Origin: Methanosarcina mazei S-6
Lineage (GTDB): Archaea > Halobacteriota > Methanosarcinia > Methanosarcinales > Methanosarcinaceae
Direction of reading: 5' to 3'
Assembly: GCF_000970205.1 (NCBI RefSeq)
Contig: NZ_CP009512.1
Location: 744,001-808,000 of the forward strand
DNA: 64,000 nucleotides
A program made the position numbers and the translations under genes. Under the pieces are notes generated by a model. It saw only the letters and a program-made list of their open reading frames with translations, was not told where the DNA came from and did no database searches. Below are positions 29,604 through 39,305 of this stretch, piece by piece (position 1 is the stretch's first letter; every line of letters begins with the position of its first letter).

Positions 29604-30689
29604 ATGGAAAAAAATACGGAAAAAGGCGAAAAGCTTGAAGAAATAAGATCCCTTCTCGAAAAGTTCACGAATGCTCACGGAATTTCCGGCTTTGAAGGCG
29701 AAGTCCGGAAACTGCTTGAGAAAGAGCTTGAGCCCTATGTTGACAGTATGCGGGAGGACATTATGGGGAACCTCATCGCTGTTAAAGAGGGCAAAGGTCC
29801 TTCTGTAATGCTGGCTGCTCATATGGATGAAATCGGGCTGATGGTCAGATATATTGATGAGAACGGTTTCCTGCGCTTTGTCGGGATTGGGGGATGGTTT
29901 GACCAGACTCTTCTGAACCAGAGAGTTATCGTGCATGGCAAAAAGGGCTCCATTTATGGAGTCATAGGGTCCAAACCTCCTCATGTGATGAAAGATGAGG
30001 ACAGAAAAAAGCCCGTGAAACTCGAGGACATGTTTATCGATATAGGGGCAAAGGACAGGGAGGACGCTGAAAATCTGGGTGTCGAGATAGGTACTTCAGT
30101 ATCAATCGATCAGGAATTCACGACCCTGGCAAACGGAAAGGTTACCTCCAAGGCTTTTGATAACCGTGCAGGAGTTGTAATTCTCGTCAGAGTTATGAAA
30201 GAGCTTCATGAACGCGGGATTGAAGCAAATGTCTATGCTGTCGGCACGGTTCAGGAGGAAGTAGGGCTTAAAGGAGCAAAAACCTGTACTTTCTGCATCT
30301 GCCCGGATGTTGCCCTTGCCCTTGACACCACCATCCCTGGAGATCATCCGGGAATCAGCAAAATCGATTCAGCCCTGGAACTTGGAAAAGGACCGGTGAT
30401 AACTGTAGCAGACGCGTCCGGAAGAGGTCTCATAGCCCATCCGCAGATTCTCAAATGGCTCCGGGAAACCGCCGATAAAAATGAGGTCCCCTATCAGCTG
30501 GGTGTAGGTTCTGGAGGCACCACAGACGCTACATCAATCCACCTCACCAAAGAAGGTATCCCTACAGGTACGGTCAGTATAGCCACACGCTACATTCACT
30601 CTCCTGTAGAGGTTCTGGATATGGCTGATATAGACGCCTGCGTTTCTCTCATTGTGACGGCAATAGAAAATTTAAAATCATACTTCTAA
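29604..30689 (+). CDS. M42-family metallo-aminopeptidase
   Basis: This 361-residue binuclear zinc aminopeptidase (glutamyl or deblocking aminopeptidase group, forming tetrahedral dodecamers) carries the metal ligands His in MLAAHMDEIGLMV (about residue 70), Asp in KAFDNRAGVVI (about 187), Glu-Glu in GTVQEEVGLKGA (about 218), Asp in ALDTTIPGDHPG, and a late His in TRYIHSPVEVLD. All ligands are intact. It digests peptides released by the proteasome. ATG at 29604 has AGGAGAT at good spacing. Confidence 0.92.
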   Translation: MEKNTEKGEKLEEIRSLLEKFTNAHGISGFEGEVRKLLEKELEPYVDSMREDIMGNLIAVKEGKGPSVMLAAHMDEIGLMVRYIDENGFLRFVGIGGWFDQTLLNQRVIVHGKKGSIYGVIGSKPPHVMKDEDRKKPVKLEDMFIDIGAKDREDAENLGVEIGTSVSIDQEFTTLANGKVTSKAFDNRAGVVILVRVMKELHERGIEANVYAVGTVQEEVGLKGAKTCTFCICPDVALALDTTIPGDHPGISKIDSALELGKGPVITVADASGRGLIAHPQILKWLRETADKNEVPYQLGVGSGGTTDATSIHLTKEGIPTGTVSIATRYIHSPVEVLDMADIDACVSLIVTAIENLKSYF

Positions 30690-31430
30690 AGCTACCGATT
30701 TTCAAGCCTGGCAAGTTTCTCCGGCTTTGCTCGCCCAAAGAGGCGATCTCCAGAGCCGGGGCGGCTGCACCGGAACAGCACCAGTAGAGTTGTATCAACA
30801 GGGCTGGTGCTGTGCAATTCTCTTTTTATACTTACTGTTTAACAGGACAGGTTTACGGGCTACAATTTTGTGCACTTTTCATATTCTTCTTTGGCTTCTT
30901 TATTTTTCTGACTTTTATCGTCAAATAGATTAAATAATAAAAAATTGAAGATTCTGGTTCAGATTCCGGTTACCAAATGTAATACTTAAAATCTCCGGTT
31001 TTATCTTAAGCATTATATGTTTAATGATTTCCGGAGCTCAATTGATTTTTAAAGTTATTTTGCTGTTTACACAGCACCAGGTTTTGTAGCAGGATATAGT
31101 ACCTGTGATAAGATTTTTGGTCAAAGTCTCTGGGCCTTTCTTATTGATTTTGATTAAAGACTTGATTTCTTTTGTTAATTCAAAAACTTAATATAGATAT
31201 GCAAAAATTACTATATTTTGGAGATCAGTGGGAAATACGTGACATATATAATTATATTTATATATGATAGTTAATTCATTACTAAATGAGTTAAATCTTT
31301 TCTTTTTGTCATCTTAATTGATGAAATCAAAAAAGAAAGGCCGGAATTTAAATGCATAATTGAATATGGTATTTTAAGAGATTCCCATGTATGTGGTAAA
31401 TTATTTGTAAATATGTAGGAGGTTCTTAAG
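30690..31430. other. Gap with structured RNA-like segment downstream of the M42 peptidase
   Basis: The first 140 bp holds strong hairpins (listed separately). The rest is AT-rich and contains the promoter and SD of the FemAB-like gene. No gene was seen. Confidence 0.6.
30721..30829 (+). ncRNA. Structured region with nested hairpins and a T-run, possible ncRNA or complex terminator
   Basis: CCGGCT (30721-30726) pairs with AGCCGG (30754-30759). Inside, TCGCC (30731-30735) pairs with GGCGA (30742-30746). A second element, CAGCACCAG (30776-30784) and CTGGTGCTG (30804-30812), is a perfect 9-bp stem followed by CTCTTTTTAT. The segment is clearly more GC-rich than its surroundings. Confidence 0.45.
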
Positions 31431-32534
31431 ATTATTTGCAGGGAGATAAAAGCTGAAGATAAAGAACAGTGGAATAACGTAGTTAAAGAAAGTCTTAATG
31501 GGACCTTTTATCATACCTGGGAATGGAAAGAGGTTATAGAAAAGGGGTTAAACTCCAAATCTTTGTCAGTGGCAGTTGAAGACGAGAAAGAAAATAAATT
31601 AATAGGGATCTTTCCATTTTTTATAAGAAATATTTTTGAAGATTACAGAATTAACAAATATTTACCGATTATTTCTAATAACTTTCAAATAGGCTGTTCT
31701 CCTCATCATAAATTATACAGTTTTGGAGGCCCCTGTGTCCCTTCCAGTCTTACCAGTTGTGAAGAGATTTACAGGTTGATGTTTGATTTCATTGATTCGT
31801 ATAGTAAAAATGAAAAAAGCATTATGGATCATTTGATATATCCCTATCATAATTGCCTGGACTCGGCACTAATTCAAAACGGATATATCAAAAATGGAAT
31901 TAAAAAAACTGCTATAGTTAATATAGATAGGGACCTTAATGAAATATGTAAGGGGTTTAAGAGGCAATTCAGTAGAGATATAAAAAAAGCTTCAAAAAAA
32001 GAAATAATTATATACGAAAGTCAGAACTATGAGGAAGATATAGACCTTTACTATAATCAGTTCCAGAAACTATTAATTGACAGAGTTATCGAAAGGACTG
32101 GAAATTGTTATAAGAGAGTATCATATGCCCTGGTTCCATATTCGTATTTTGAAATGCTCCGTGACGTCCTTTTTCCGAAAAAAATGGCGAGGTTATTCTT
32201 TGCAGAATACAATGGAGTAAAAATTGGAGCATTAATAAATTTTTACTATAAAGATACTATATATCTGGGTCACACCTCGGTATTGAGAGGCGAATACAAC
32301 GGTCTTAACGCTTATAAGCTCTTAATCTGGCACATCATAGTGGATGGAAAGAAAAATGGCTTCAAAAATCTTGATGTAGCGGGCCTTCACCCTGATGAAA
32401 CACATGGTCAATATCACTTTAAAATGGGATTTAACGGTCAGGTCAAAGAGATCGGAGTATACAGTAAATCGTACAGATATGACGAGATTAAACATGCAAA
32501 AGCAATTTATAATGAATTGAGAGGGCTAAAATAA
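31431..32534 (+). CDS. FemAB-like/GNAT-fold acyltransferase, apparent ATT start
   Basis: The frame opens at a stop-free region whose best start is ATT at 31431, giving MICREIKAEDKEQWNNVV (367 aa). A strong SD, AGGAGGT, ends 7-8 nt upstream; no ATG, GTG or TTG occurs in frame until a TTG at 31563, 44 codons inside the conserved fold. The protein resembles FemAB/BioF2-like GNAT acyltransferases (FYHTWEWKEVI; LFFAEYNGVKIGALINF; YKLLIWHIIVDGKKNGFKNLDVAG). In bacteria such enzymes add amino acids to cell-wall precursors; here a role in modifying surface glycans is only a guess. The gene is AT-rich relative to its neighbours, which suggests horizontal origin. Confidence 0.8.
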   Translation: MICREIKAEDKEQWNNVVKESLNGTFYHTWEWKEVIEKGLNSKSLSVAVEDEKENKLIGIFPFFIRNIFEDYRINKYLPIISNNFQIGCSPHHKLYSFGGPCVPSSLTSCEEIYRLMFDFIDSYSKNEKSIMDHLIYPYHNCLDSALIQNGYIKNGIKKTAIVNIDRDLNEICKGFKRQFSRDIKKASKKEIIIYESQNYEEDIDLYYNQFQKLLIDRVIERTGNCYKRVSYALVPYSYFEMLRDVLFPKKMARLFFAEYNGVKIGALINFYYKDTIYLGHTSVLRGEYNGLNAYKLLIWHIIVDGKKNGFKNLDVAGLHPDETHGQYHFKMGFNGQVKEIGVYSKSYRYDEIKHAKAIYNELRGLK

Positions 32535-33131
32535 TCGTTTTTTCAAATATTACTCCTGGTCTCACCTGGAAAATAGCAGGGATCTCCCACAAAGGCTACT
32601 CTGTTATCAGCTTTTCTTGAATGCCTTTGCTCGGATCTCAGGAGTTTTTCCAGGCATCTCAATCTTTTAGTTATTGAGTTCCTCGCTTTCGATCTTCCGA
32701 AGACCGTTTCTCAGCTGTATTATTTCTGCTTCTCAGATGTATCACTTCTAATAGATTTCTCCGCGGGATTATTTATTATTCTAATAACTCTTATACTATG
32801 GATCGGCGTCTTTTTTAAACTTTTATTAATGGAATTCTAATCATATATCTGGTCTTTCCAGACCCATTTTTCGGGCGGCATGCTTTTAAAATAAATATAT
32901 TGTTAACTGGAAACTAAAAATACTATGGTCTACCTATTGGAGAGAAGTCTTAGAGAAAGCGGGAGTAAGCCCGGGAATAATCCGGTGAACTCTCTCTCCT
33001 GAGATAAATATATGTAATATGTATAATAAAATGAGTTTTGCAAAATAGTATGTAATTATATAATATAGTAGTAATACTATATTTCCTGTTCTGCAGAACC
33101 AATCTATCCAAATAAAAACCAATACTGAGGG
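32535..33131. other. Gap and structured leader upstream of cimA
   Basis: A TATA-like AAATAAATATATTG near 32888-32901 suggests a transcript start near 32925 and a leader of about 200 nt. In the leader GGAGAGA (32939-32945) pairs with TCTCTCC (32993-32999) around an inner GC-rich CGGGAGTAAGCCCG hairpin. The upstream half shows no gene. Confidence 0.5.
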
Positions 33132-34622
33132 ATTATATTATTTGAAAACATCCGTTTTCTGGATACTACTTTGAGAGATGGTGAACAAACACCTGGCGTA
33201 GCCCTGACGAAAGAGAAAAAGCTCTTAATTGCAAGAGCCCTTGATGAGATGAAAATCAATGTAATCGAGGCAGGCTCTGCAATTACTTCCGCAGGCGAAA
33301 GGGAATCAATCAGGGCTGTAGCGAATGCAGGGCTCAGTGCCGAAATCTGCAGCTACTGCAGGATTGTAAAAACCGACGTTGACCATGCTCTTGAGTGCGA
33401 TGTTGACTCTATCCACCTTGTCGTTCCGGTTTCTGACCTGCATATCAGGACGAAAATCAAAAAAGACCGGGATACAGTAAGGCAGATTGCAGCCGATGTA
33501 ACCGAGTATGCCAAAGAACACGGTCTGATTGTGGAACTTAGCGGTGAGGATTCTTCGAGGGCAGACCTTGGCTTCTTAAAAGCCGTTTACTCGGACGGAA
33601 TAGACGCCGGAGCTGACAGATTATGCTTCTGCGATACGGTAGGTCTTCTGGTGCCCGAAAAAACCACTGAAATCTTCCGTGACCTGTCTTCTTCCCTGAA
33701 AGCCCCTATCAGCATTCACTGTCACAACGACTTTGGTTTAGCAACTGCAAATACGGTCGCAGCGCTCGCGGCAGGAGCAAAACAGGCTCATGTAACAATT
33801 AACGGTTTAGGTGAAAGAGCAGGAAATGCCTCTCTTGAAGAAGTCGTAATGTGCCTTGAGTGGCTGTACAAATATGACACCGGCATTAAGCACGAGCAGA
33901 TATACCGGACTTCGAGGCTTGTGAGCCGCCTTACCGGAATTCCGGTTTCTCCCAATAAAGCCCTTGTGGGAGGAAATGCCTTCACCCATGAAGCAGGCAT
34001 TCATGTGCACGGGCTTCTGGCTGACAAGGCAACCTATGAGCCAATGAGCCCTGAATATATTGGACGGCAGCGCCAGATCGTACTTGGAAAACACGCGGGA
34101 AGAAGCTCTATTACCCTTGCTTTAAAGGAAATGGGGCTTGAAGCTGATGATGCCCAGACTGAAGAGATTTTCAACAGGGTCAAGCAGATGGGCGACCAGG
34201 GTAAACATGTTACAGATGCTGACCTGCAGATCATCGCAGAAACCGTGCTTGATATCTACAAAGAACCTCTGGTAAAGTTAGAAGAATTCACCATAGTATC
34301 CGGAAACCGGGTGACTCCAACAGCTTCCATAAAGCTCAATGTAAAAGACAAAGAGATCGTACAGGCCGGAATCGGAAACGGACCTGTGGATGCGGTTATC
34401 AATGCTATCCGGAGAGCTGTAAGTTCCTGTGCTGAAGACGTCATCCTTGAAGAGTACCATGTAGACGCGGTTACCGGCGGAACCGATGCCCTTGTAGAGG
34501 TAAGGGTAAAGCTTTCCAAGGAAGGAAAGTCAATCACCGCAAGTGGAGCCAGGACGGACATTATCATGGCTTCTGTAGAAGCCGTAATGAACGGACTTAA
34601 CCGCCTTGTCCGGGCAGAATAA
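33132..34622 (+). CDS. cimA: (R)-citramalate synthase (CimA, 2-isopropylmalate synthase family)
   Basis: The enzyme condenses pyruvate with acetyl-CoA to citramalate, the first step of isoleucine synthesis by the threonine-independent route. The sequence follows M. jannaschii CimA closely in the segments [46 protein letters not shown] (metal HxH region) and [13 protein letters not shown], then a LeuA dimer/regulatory domain ([15 protein letters not shown]). The codons before the TTG at 33171 encode [10 protein letters not shown], completing the [14 protein letters not shown] strand, so translation must begin upstream. The frame is open from 33129, but only ATT (33132), ATA (33135) and TTA (33138) are available. 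GAGG at 33127-33130 fits a start near 33138 best. I report the outer limit. A close LeuA is the alternative. Confidence 0.88.
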   Translation: MILFENIRFLDTTLRDGEQTPGVALTKEKKLLIARALDEMKINVIEAGSAITSAGERESIRAVANAGLSAEICSYCRIVKTDVDHALECDVDSIHLVVPVSDLHIRTKIKKDRDTVRQIAADVTEYAKEHGLIVELSGEDSSRADLGFLKAVYSDGIDAGADRLCFCDTVGLLVPEKTTEIFRDLSSSLKAPISIHCHNDFGLATANTVAALAAGAKQAHVTINGLGERAGNASLEEVVMCLEWLYKYDTGIKHEQIYRTSRLVSRLTGIPVSPNKALVGGNAFTHEAGIHVHGLLADKATYEPMSPEYIGRQRQIVLGKHAGRSSITLALKEMGLEADDAQTEEIFNRVKQMGDQGKHVTDADLQIIAETVLDIYKEPLVKLEEFTIVSGNRVTPTASIKLNVKDKEIVQAGIGNGPVDAVINAIRRAVSSCAEDVILEEYHVDAVTGGTDALVEVRVKLSKEGKSITASGARTDIIMASVEAVMNGLNRLVRAE

Positions 34623-34656
34623 GTCACAAAAAAGCATGGAACTTCAAAGGTTTTTC

Positions 34657-34683
34657 AGAGGACTTTTTGTCCTCTCTTTTTTT
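34657..34683 (+). terminator. cimA terminator
   Basis: AGAGGAC (34657-34663) and GTCCTCT (34669-34675) form a perfect 7-bp stem with a TTTTT loop, followed by a run of eight T (34676-34683). Confidence 0.8.
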
Positions 34684-34747
34684 CTGTTTGAAGAAATTTT
34701 TGAAATCGGGGTCTCTGGTACTCTGAAAACCCGGAGAAACCCTCATC

Positions 34748-34925
34748 CATATATAACATGATTGATTATGATATATTTGCGAAATTCGCAATCAAAAAAG
34801 TGTGAGTGTGAAAGATAAGATAAATAATATAGTATTTCTTATTACACACCCTGACTGGAAAGGCTCACCTGTAATGTGAGCGCCCAGCCGGACAAAATCT
34901 CAAGAAATAAGTAAGGAGATAAATA
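34748..34925 (+). promoter_or_regulatory. ilvB promoter, operator-like palindrome and structured leader
   Basis: A TATA box CATATATAA at 34748-34756 places the start near 34780. The palindrome TTGCGAAATTCGCAA (34777-34791, perfect around a central A) lies on that start point, where a repressor would block polymerase. The leader of about 145 nt contains GCTCAC/GTGAGC (6-bp stem, about 34861-34881) within a larger GG/CC pairing. SD AAGGAG precedes the ATG. Confidence 0.55.
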
Positions 34926-36620
34926 ATGACAACCGGGTCAACAGACAAAGTCAACGGCGCAAAGGCTCTTATAAAGTGCCTCGAAAAAGAAGGAGTTGAC
35001 ACTCTCTTCGGATACCCCGGAGGGCAGATCATTCCTTTCTACAATGAACTCTATGATTCAGATCTTCGCCACATACTTGTACGCCACGAACAGGCAGCTG
35101 CTCATGCTGCGGACGGGTACGCCCGTGCTACTGGAAAAACCGGGGTCTGCGTATCCACTTCAGGTCCCGGAGCAACCAACCTGGTAACAGGTATTGCTAC
35201 TGCATACATGGATTCTGTGCCGATTGTAGCATTAACCGGCCAGGTGCCGAGGTCCCTTATCGGAAACGATGCTTTCCAGGAAGCGGATATTACAGGCATT
35301 ACCATGCCGATTACCAAGCACAACTATCTCGTACAGGATCCGCAAGAAATCCCGAGGATTGTAAAAGAAGCCTTCCACATAGCGTCTACCGGAAGGCCTG
35401 GCCCGGTATTAATTGATCTCCCGAAGGATGTACAGAATATAGAGATTGACTTACACTATCCTGAGAGGGTAGAGCTCAGGGGCTATAAGCCTACTTATAA
35501 AGGAAACACTCAGCAGATTAAACGAGCCGCTGAAGAGATTGCAAACTCCTGCAGGCCTATAATCTACGCAGGTGGCGGAGTGATAAGTTCCAATGCAAGT
35601 GCAGAGCTTGTTGAGTTTGCCGAAACTATCAAGGCTCCCGTCACAACCACACTTATGGGTATAAGTTCTATCCCGACTGAACATCCCCTGTATGTCGGAA
35701 TGCTGGGGATGCACGGGTGTAAGTACGCAAACTATGCGATTCAGGAATCCGACCTGATTATTGCTGTGGGAGCAAGATTTGACGACCGTGTTACCGGCAA
35801 ACTCGAATCCTTTGCCCCCAACGCCAGAGTTATTCATATTGATGTTGACCCTGCAGAGATTTCCAAGAATGTAAAGGTACATATCCCCATTGTCGGGGAT
35901 GCAAAACAGGTTCTCAAATCCCTGATCAGATATGTCCAGTGCTGCAGGTCAGCAGAATGGATTGAAAAGGTAAACCTGTGGAAGAAAGAATATCCTCTCA
36001 ACTACAGGGAGTGCAGGGATACTATAATGCCCCAATTTGTTATCGAACAGATCTCCGAAGTCTGCAGGGATGCAATTATAGTTACCGAGGTCGGACAGCA
36101 CCAGATGTGGGCTGCCCAGTTCTTCAAATACAGCAAACCCAGGACTTTCCTCACTTCTGGCGGACTCGGCACAATGGGATACGGGTTCCCGGCAGCCATG
36201 GGGGCCAAGGTGGGCAGGCCGGACAAAACCGTTATCAATATCGCAGGGGACGGCTCTTTCCAGATGAACTCCCAGGAGCTTGCAACTGTGGTCCAGAACG
36301 ATATCCCTGTTGTTTCCGTGATCCTGAACAACGGCTATCTGGGCATGGTCAGGCAGTGGCAGGAACTCTTCTATGACAGGAGGTATTCCTACACATTCAT
36401 TAAAGGCAGTGTTGACTTTGTAAAGCTTGCTGAAGCCTATGGAGCCCTTGGACTTCGTGCAGAGAGGCCGTCTGAAGTCAGGCCTGCAATCGAAGAGGCT
36501 GTTAATTCCGGAAGGCCGACAGTTGTTGAAGTTATTGTCGAGTGCGAGGCAAATGTTTATCCAATGGTTCCGGCAGGGGCTGCAATTAATGAGATCATTG
36601 ACCTGGAGGAACACAGATGA
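34926..36620 (+). CDS. ilvB: Acetolactate synthase large subunit
   Basis: This thiamine-diphosphate enzyme makes acetolactate and acetohydroxybutyrate for valine and isoleucine. The 564-residue protein begins the PYR domain with [23 protein letters not shown]. The catalytic Glu is in [24 protein letters not shown]-binding lies in the middle, and the TPP-Mg motif [22 protein letters not shown] (GDG...N) is near residue 440. All parts are intact. ilvN overlaps its stop by ATGA, so subunit synthesis is coupled. Confidence 0.96.
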   Translation: MTTGSTDKVNGAKALIKCLEKEGVDTLFGYPGGQIIPFYNELYDSDLRHILVRHEQAAAHAADGYARATGKTGVCVSTSGPGATNLVTGIATAYMDSVPIVALTGQVPRSLIGNDAFQEADITGITMPITKHNYLVQDPQEIPRIVKEAFHIASTGRPGPVLIDLPKDVQNIEIDLHYPERVELRGYKPTYKGNTQQIKRAAEEIANSCRPIIYAGGGVISSNASAELVEFAETIKAPVTTTLMGISSIPTEHPLYVGMLGMHGCKYANYAIQESDLIIAVGARFDDRVTGKLESFAPNARVIHIDVDPAEISKNVKVHIPIVGDAKQVLKSLIRYVQCCRSAEWIEKVNLWKKEYPLNYRECRDTIMPQFVIEQISEVCRDAIIVTEVGQHQMWAAQFFKYSKPRTFLTSGGLGTMGYGFPAAMGAKVGRPDKTVINIAGDGSFQMNSQELATVVQNDIPVVSVILNNGYLGMVRQWQELFYDRRYSYTFIKGSVDFVKLAEAYGALGLRAERPSEVRPAIEEAVNSGRPTVVEVIVECEANVYPMVPAGAAINEIIDLEEHR

Positions 36621-37102
36621 AACATACACTTGCAGTCCTTGTGGAAAATAAGTCGGGTGTGCTCTCCAGAGTTGCTTCTCTCTTTTCAAGGCGTGGATAC
36701 AATATCGACAGCCTTGCAGTGGGAGTAACCGAAGACCCTGACATCTCGAGAATAACCATTGTTGTGCATGGGGATGACCATGTGCTTGAACAGGTTACAA
36801 AACAGCTCAACAAGCTCATTGATGTTATCAAAGTCTCGGATATCGGAAGCGATGATGCCGTTGAAAGGGAACTTGCCCTTATCAAGGTCTCAGCTGATGT
36901 GGACACAAGGGCAGAGATTATCCAGATTGCAAACATTTTCAGGGCCAGGATAGTTGATGTTGCGCCGAAGTCCATGACTGTTGAGGTAACAGGTGATGAA
37001 GGCAAGATCCAGGCAATCGAAAAACTACTCCGCCAGTTCGGGATCAAGGAAATGGTCAGGACAGGCAAGATTGCAATGGTGCGCGGGCCAAAGAAGGTTT
37101 AA
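36617..37102 (+). CDS. ilvN: Acetolactate synthase small regulatory subunit
   Basis: The 161-residue subunit contains an N-terminal ACT domain ([30 protein letters not shown]), which binds valine for feedback control, followed by the ALS_ss C-terminal domain ([24 protein letters not shown]). It stimulates IlvB and confers feedback inhibition. Its ATG overlaps the ilvB TGA. Confidence 0.95.
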   Translation: MKHTLAVLVENKSGVLSRVASLFSRRGYNIDSLAVGVTEDPDISRITIVVHGDDHVLEQVTKQLNKLIDVIKVSDIGSDDAVERELALIKVSADVDTRAEIIQIANIFRARIVDVAPKSMTVEVTGDEGKIQAIEKLLRQFGIKEMVRTGKIAMVRGPKKV

Positions 37103-37495
37103 ATATTAAGGGCAGGTAAAGAGAGGTAGCTGCTCAATTATTTTTTACAGATTGGGGCAGCCGGAAGCCTTTTCAAGTTCTGAAGGTCTTCTTAAAAACG
37201 CTCCGGGTTTCCGGCCTCTCTTTCATTTTAAAAGACCGCCCGGTTCCAGAGGCAGTGATTTTTCAAAACTCAGTTTAATTTCTGGGAAATGATTGTTGTA
37301 AATTCAAAACTCTGTTAAATAATACAGAGAATCTTATTACAAAATAAGTTCTAAAATTAAACCCTAAATTTAATTCTGAAATTAAACCCTAAATTTAATT
37401 CTAAAATTAAATTCTATAATTCAATTTTAAAATTAAGGAATTAAAGGAAAGGAATTAAAGAATAATCAGTTAAAAATCAATCAGGAGAATCGAGA
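37103..37495. other. ilvN-ilvC gap with hairpin and AT-rich direct repeats
   Basis: A long-loop inverted repeat, GCCGGAA (37160-37166) with TTCCGGC (37209-37215), is followed by a pyrimidine tract and may end the ilvBN transcript. Then come two near-identical 25-bp direct repeats (37349-37373 and 37374-37398, one mismatch) and a diverged third copy. ilvC has its own SD (AGGAG). Confidence 0.55.
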
Positions 37496-38503
37496 ATGGC
37501 AACGATAATTTATGACGACGAAACCACTTTTGATGCACTTAAGGACAGGACCATCGCAGTAATGGGTTACGGAAGCCAGGGGCACGCCCATGCCAGGAAC
37601 CTCCACGAATCCGGGCTTAATGTTATTGTCGGGCTCAGGCAGGGAAGTTCAAGCTGGGCAAAAGCCGAGTCTGACGGTCTTAAAGTCATGACTGTTGACG
37701 ACGCCTCCAGAGCTGCGGATGTTATCATGATCCTCCTCCCTGACGAAAAGCAGGCAGCAGTTTACTATTCTCAGATTGAGCCCAACCTGAAAGCCGGAGA
37801 CGCCCTTGTTTTTGCTCACGGCTTCAACATCCACTATAACCAGATAGTGCCTCCAAAAGATGTCGACGTCTTCATGGTTGCCCCCAAAGGTCCCGGGCAC
37901 ATTGTCAGGAGGACCTACACTGAAGGCATCGGGGTTCCGGGCCTGATCGCAGTCTACCAGGACGCGACCGGAAAAGCCAGAGACCTTGCTCTTTCTTATG
38001 CAAAGGGAATAGGCGCCACAAGGGCGGGAGTCTATGAGACCACTTTCCGTGAAGAAACCGAAACCGATCTCTTCGGAGAACAGGTTGACCTCTGCGGAGG
38101 GCTTTCTGCACTTATCAAGACCGCTTTTGAAGTGCTTGTAGAAGCAGGGTACCAGCCGGAAATGGCTTACTTTGAGACCTGCCACGAAGTTAAACTCATT
38201 GTTGACCTTATCTACGAAGGCGGGCTTGAGAGAATGTGGCACTCAGTTTCCAATACTGCCGAATATGGTGGCATGACAGTTGGTCCCAGGGTCATCAACG
38301 AGTATTCCCGTGAAGCCATGTACGAGGCACTTGAGAGGATCCAGAACGGAGAGTTCGCAAAAGAGTTCGTACTCGAAGGCATGGTCAACCACCCTGTTCT
38401 TAAAGCCATGGAACGCCAGGAAAAGGAACACCAGCTTGAGGTTGTCGGAAAACAGATCCGTGCAAACATCCCCTGGCTCAACAAGAAGATTGATGACGAC
38501 TGA
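37496..38503 (+). CDS. ilvC: Ketol-acid reductoisomerase
   Basis: The 335-residue class I enzyme converts acetolactate to dihydroxyisovalerate with NAD(P)H and Mg. The N-terminal Rossmann loop is [19 protein letters not shown] (about residues 22-40), and the cofactor-specificity loop is [13 protein letters not shown]. The knotted C-terminal domain has the metal ligands in [17 protein letters not shown] (about 185-200) and [14 protein letters not shown]. Intact and family-sized. The SD is CAGGAG. It is the last gene of the branched-chain block, with its own terminator. Confidence 0.97.
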   Translation: MATIIYDDETTFDALKDRTIAVMGYGSQGHAHARNLHESGLNVIVGLRQGSSSWAKAESDGLKVMTVDDASRAADVIMILLPDEKQAAVYYSQIEPNLKAGDALVFAHGFNIHYNQIVPPKDVDVFMVAPKGPGHIVRRTYTEGIGVPGLIAVYQDATGKARDLALSYAKGIGATRAGVYETTFREETETDLFGEQVDLCGGLSALIKTAFEVLVEAGYQPEMAYFETCHEVKLIVDLIYEGGLERMWHSVSNTAEYGGMTVGPRVINEYSREAMYEALERIQNGEFAKEFVLEGMVNHPVLKAMERQEKEHQLEVVGKQIRANIPWLNKKIDDD

Positions 38504-38530
38504 ACGTGAAATTGCTCTTTCTCATTTCTA

Positions 38531-38567
38531 GCCAGGTCAGTTATATGGCCTGGCAGGCTCATTTTTT
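38531..38567 (+). terminator. ilvC terminator
   Basis: GCCAGG (38531-38536) and CCTGGC (38549-38554) form a 6-bp stem, followed by ATTTTTT at 38561-38567. Confidence 0.7.
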
Positions 38568-38588
38568 ATGAAACATTTCCTTGATGGT

Positions 38589-38726
38589 TCATTTTTCTCG
38601 TTGCTTTTTTCTGCCGCTTCTTTTTTGACCTGCACCCGGCAGTCCTCTGGATTCTTTTACCGGGTCTTCCCGAACCTTCCGGTAAAGTTTAATTGCCTGC
38701 TGCCAGTATTTTAACAGAAGATTCAT
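38589..38726 (-). CDS. Possible 45-aa basic small protein
   Basis: On the minus strand the frame reads MNLLLKYWQQAIKLYRKVRE, then continues as a very basic tail with the segment GAGQKRSGRKKQREK. The amphipathic start and Lys/Arg tail look protein-like. The upstream SD is weak and only 36 bp separates it from the divergent nitroreductase gene. I do not recognise a family. Confidence 0.3.
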   Translation of the reverse strand: MNLLLKYWQQAIKLYRKVREDPVKESRGLPGAGQKRSGRKKQREK

Positions 38727-38762
38727 AAATCCGGAATTGGAAATTCAATCAGGAGTGAAATC

Positions 38763-39305
38763 ATGCCAGCATCAGGAGAAAACAAAGTCATTGACATCAT
38801 ACTCAACCGACGGAGTGTCCGGGAATTTAACGACAGACCAATCAGCAAGGAAGAAATCAATAAAATTCTTAATGCAGGCCGCTGGGCTCCTTCCGGGTTG
38901 AACAACCAGCCCTGGCGCTTTATCGTTATCAGGGACCCTGAAACCATTCTTAAGCTTTCGGAATGCACACATTATTCCATTATTATTGAAGGAGCTCCCC
39001 TGCTTATAGCAGCTTTTCTGGATACTGAAAATTCCTACAACAGGACAAAGGATGTCCAGGCAATAGGAGCTTCTATCCAGAACATGCTTCTTGCCTGCTG
39101 TGACCTTGGCCTTGGTGCCGTCTGGCTGGGAGAGATCCTGAAACAGAATGAAAAGGTTAACTCAATCCTGCACTGCCCTCCAGAACTTGACCTTATGGCA
39201 GTCCTTGCTATAGGGGAGCCTGCGCCCGGAAAACGTACCTCTTCCAGAAAACCCCTTTCCGAGCTTGTTTTTAATGAAAAATACGGACAGAAATGGGAAG
39301 AATAA
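38763..39305 (+). CDS. Nitroreductase-family FMN protein
   Basis: This 180-residue protein has the FMN-binding RRSVREFNDRPISKEEINK at about residues 15-33, then GRWAPSGLNNQPWRFIVI. The middle shows dimerisation helices (AIGASIQNMLLACCDLGLGAVWLG). These enzymes reduce nitro compounds or quinones, or act as F420/FMN oxidoreductases; the substrate is not predictable. ATG at 38763 has AGGAG at good spacing. It seems monocistronic. Confidence 0.88.
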   Translation: MPASGENKVIDIILNRRSVREFNDRPISKEEINKILNAGRWAPSGLNNQPWRFIVIRDPETILKLSECTHYSIIIEGAPLLIAAFLDTENSYNRTKDVQAIGASIQNMLLACCDLGLGAVWLGEILKQNEKVNSILHCPPELDLMAVLAIGEPAPGKRTSSRKPLSELVFNEKYGQKWEE

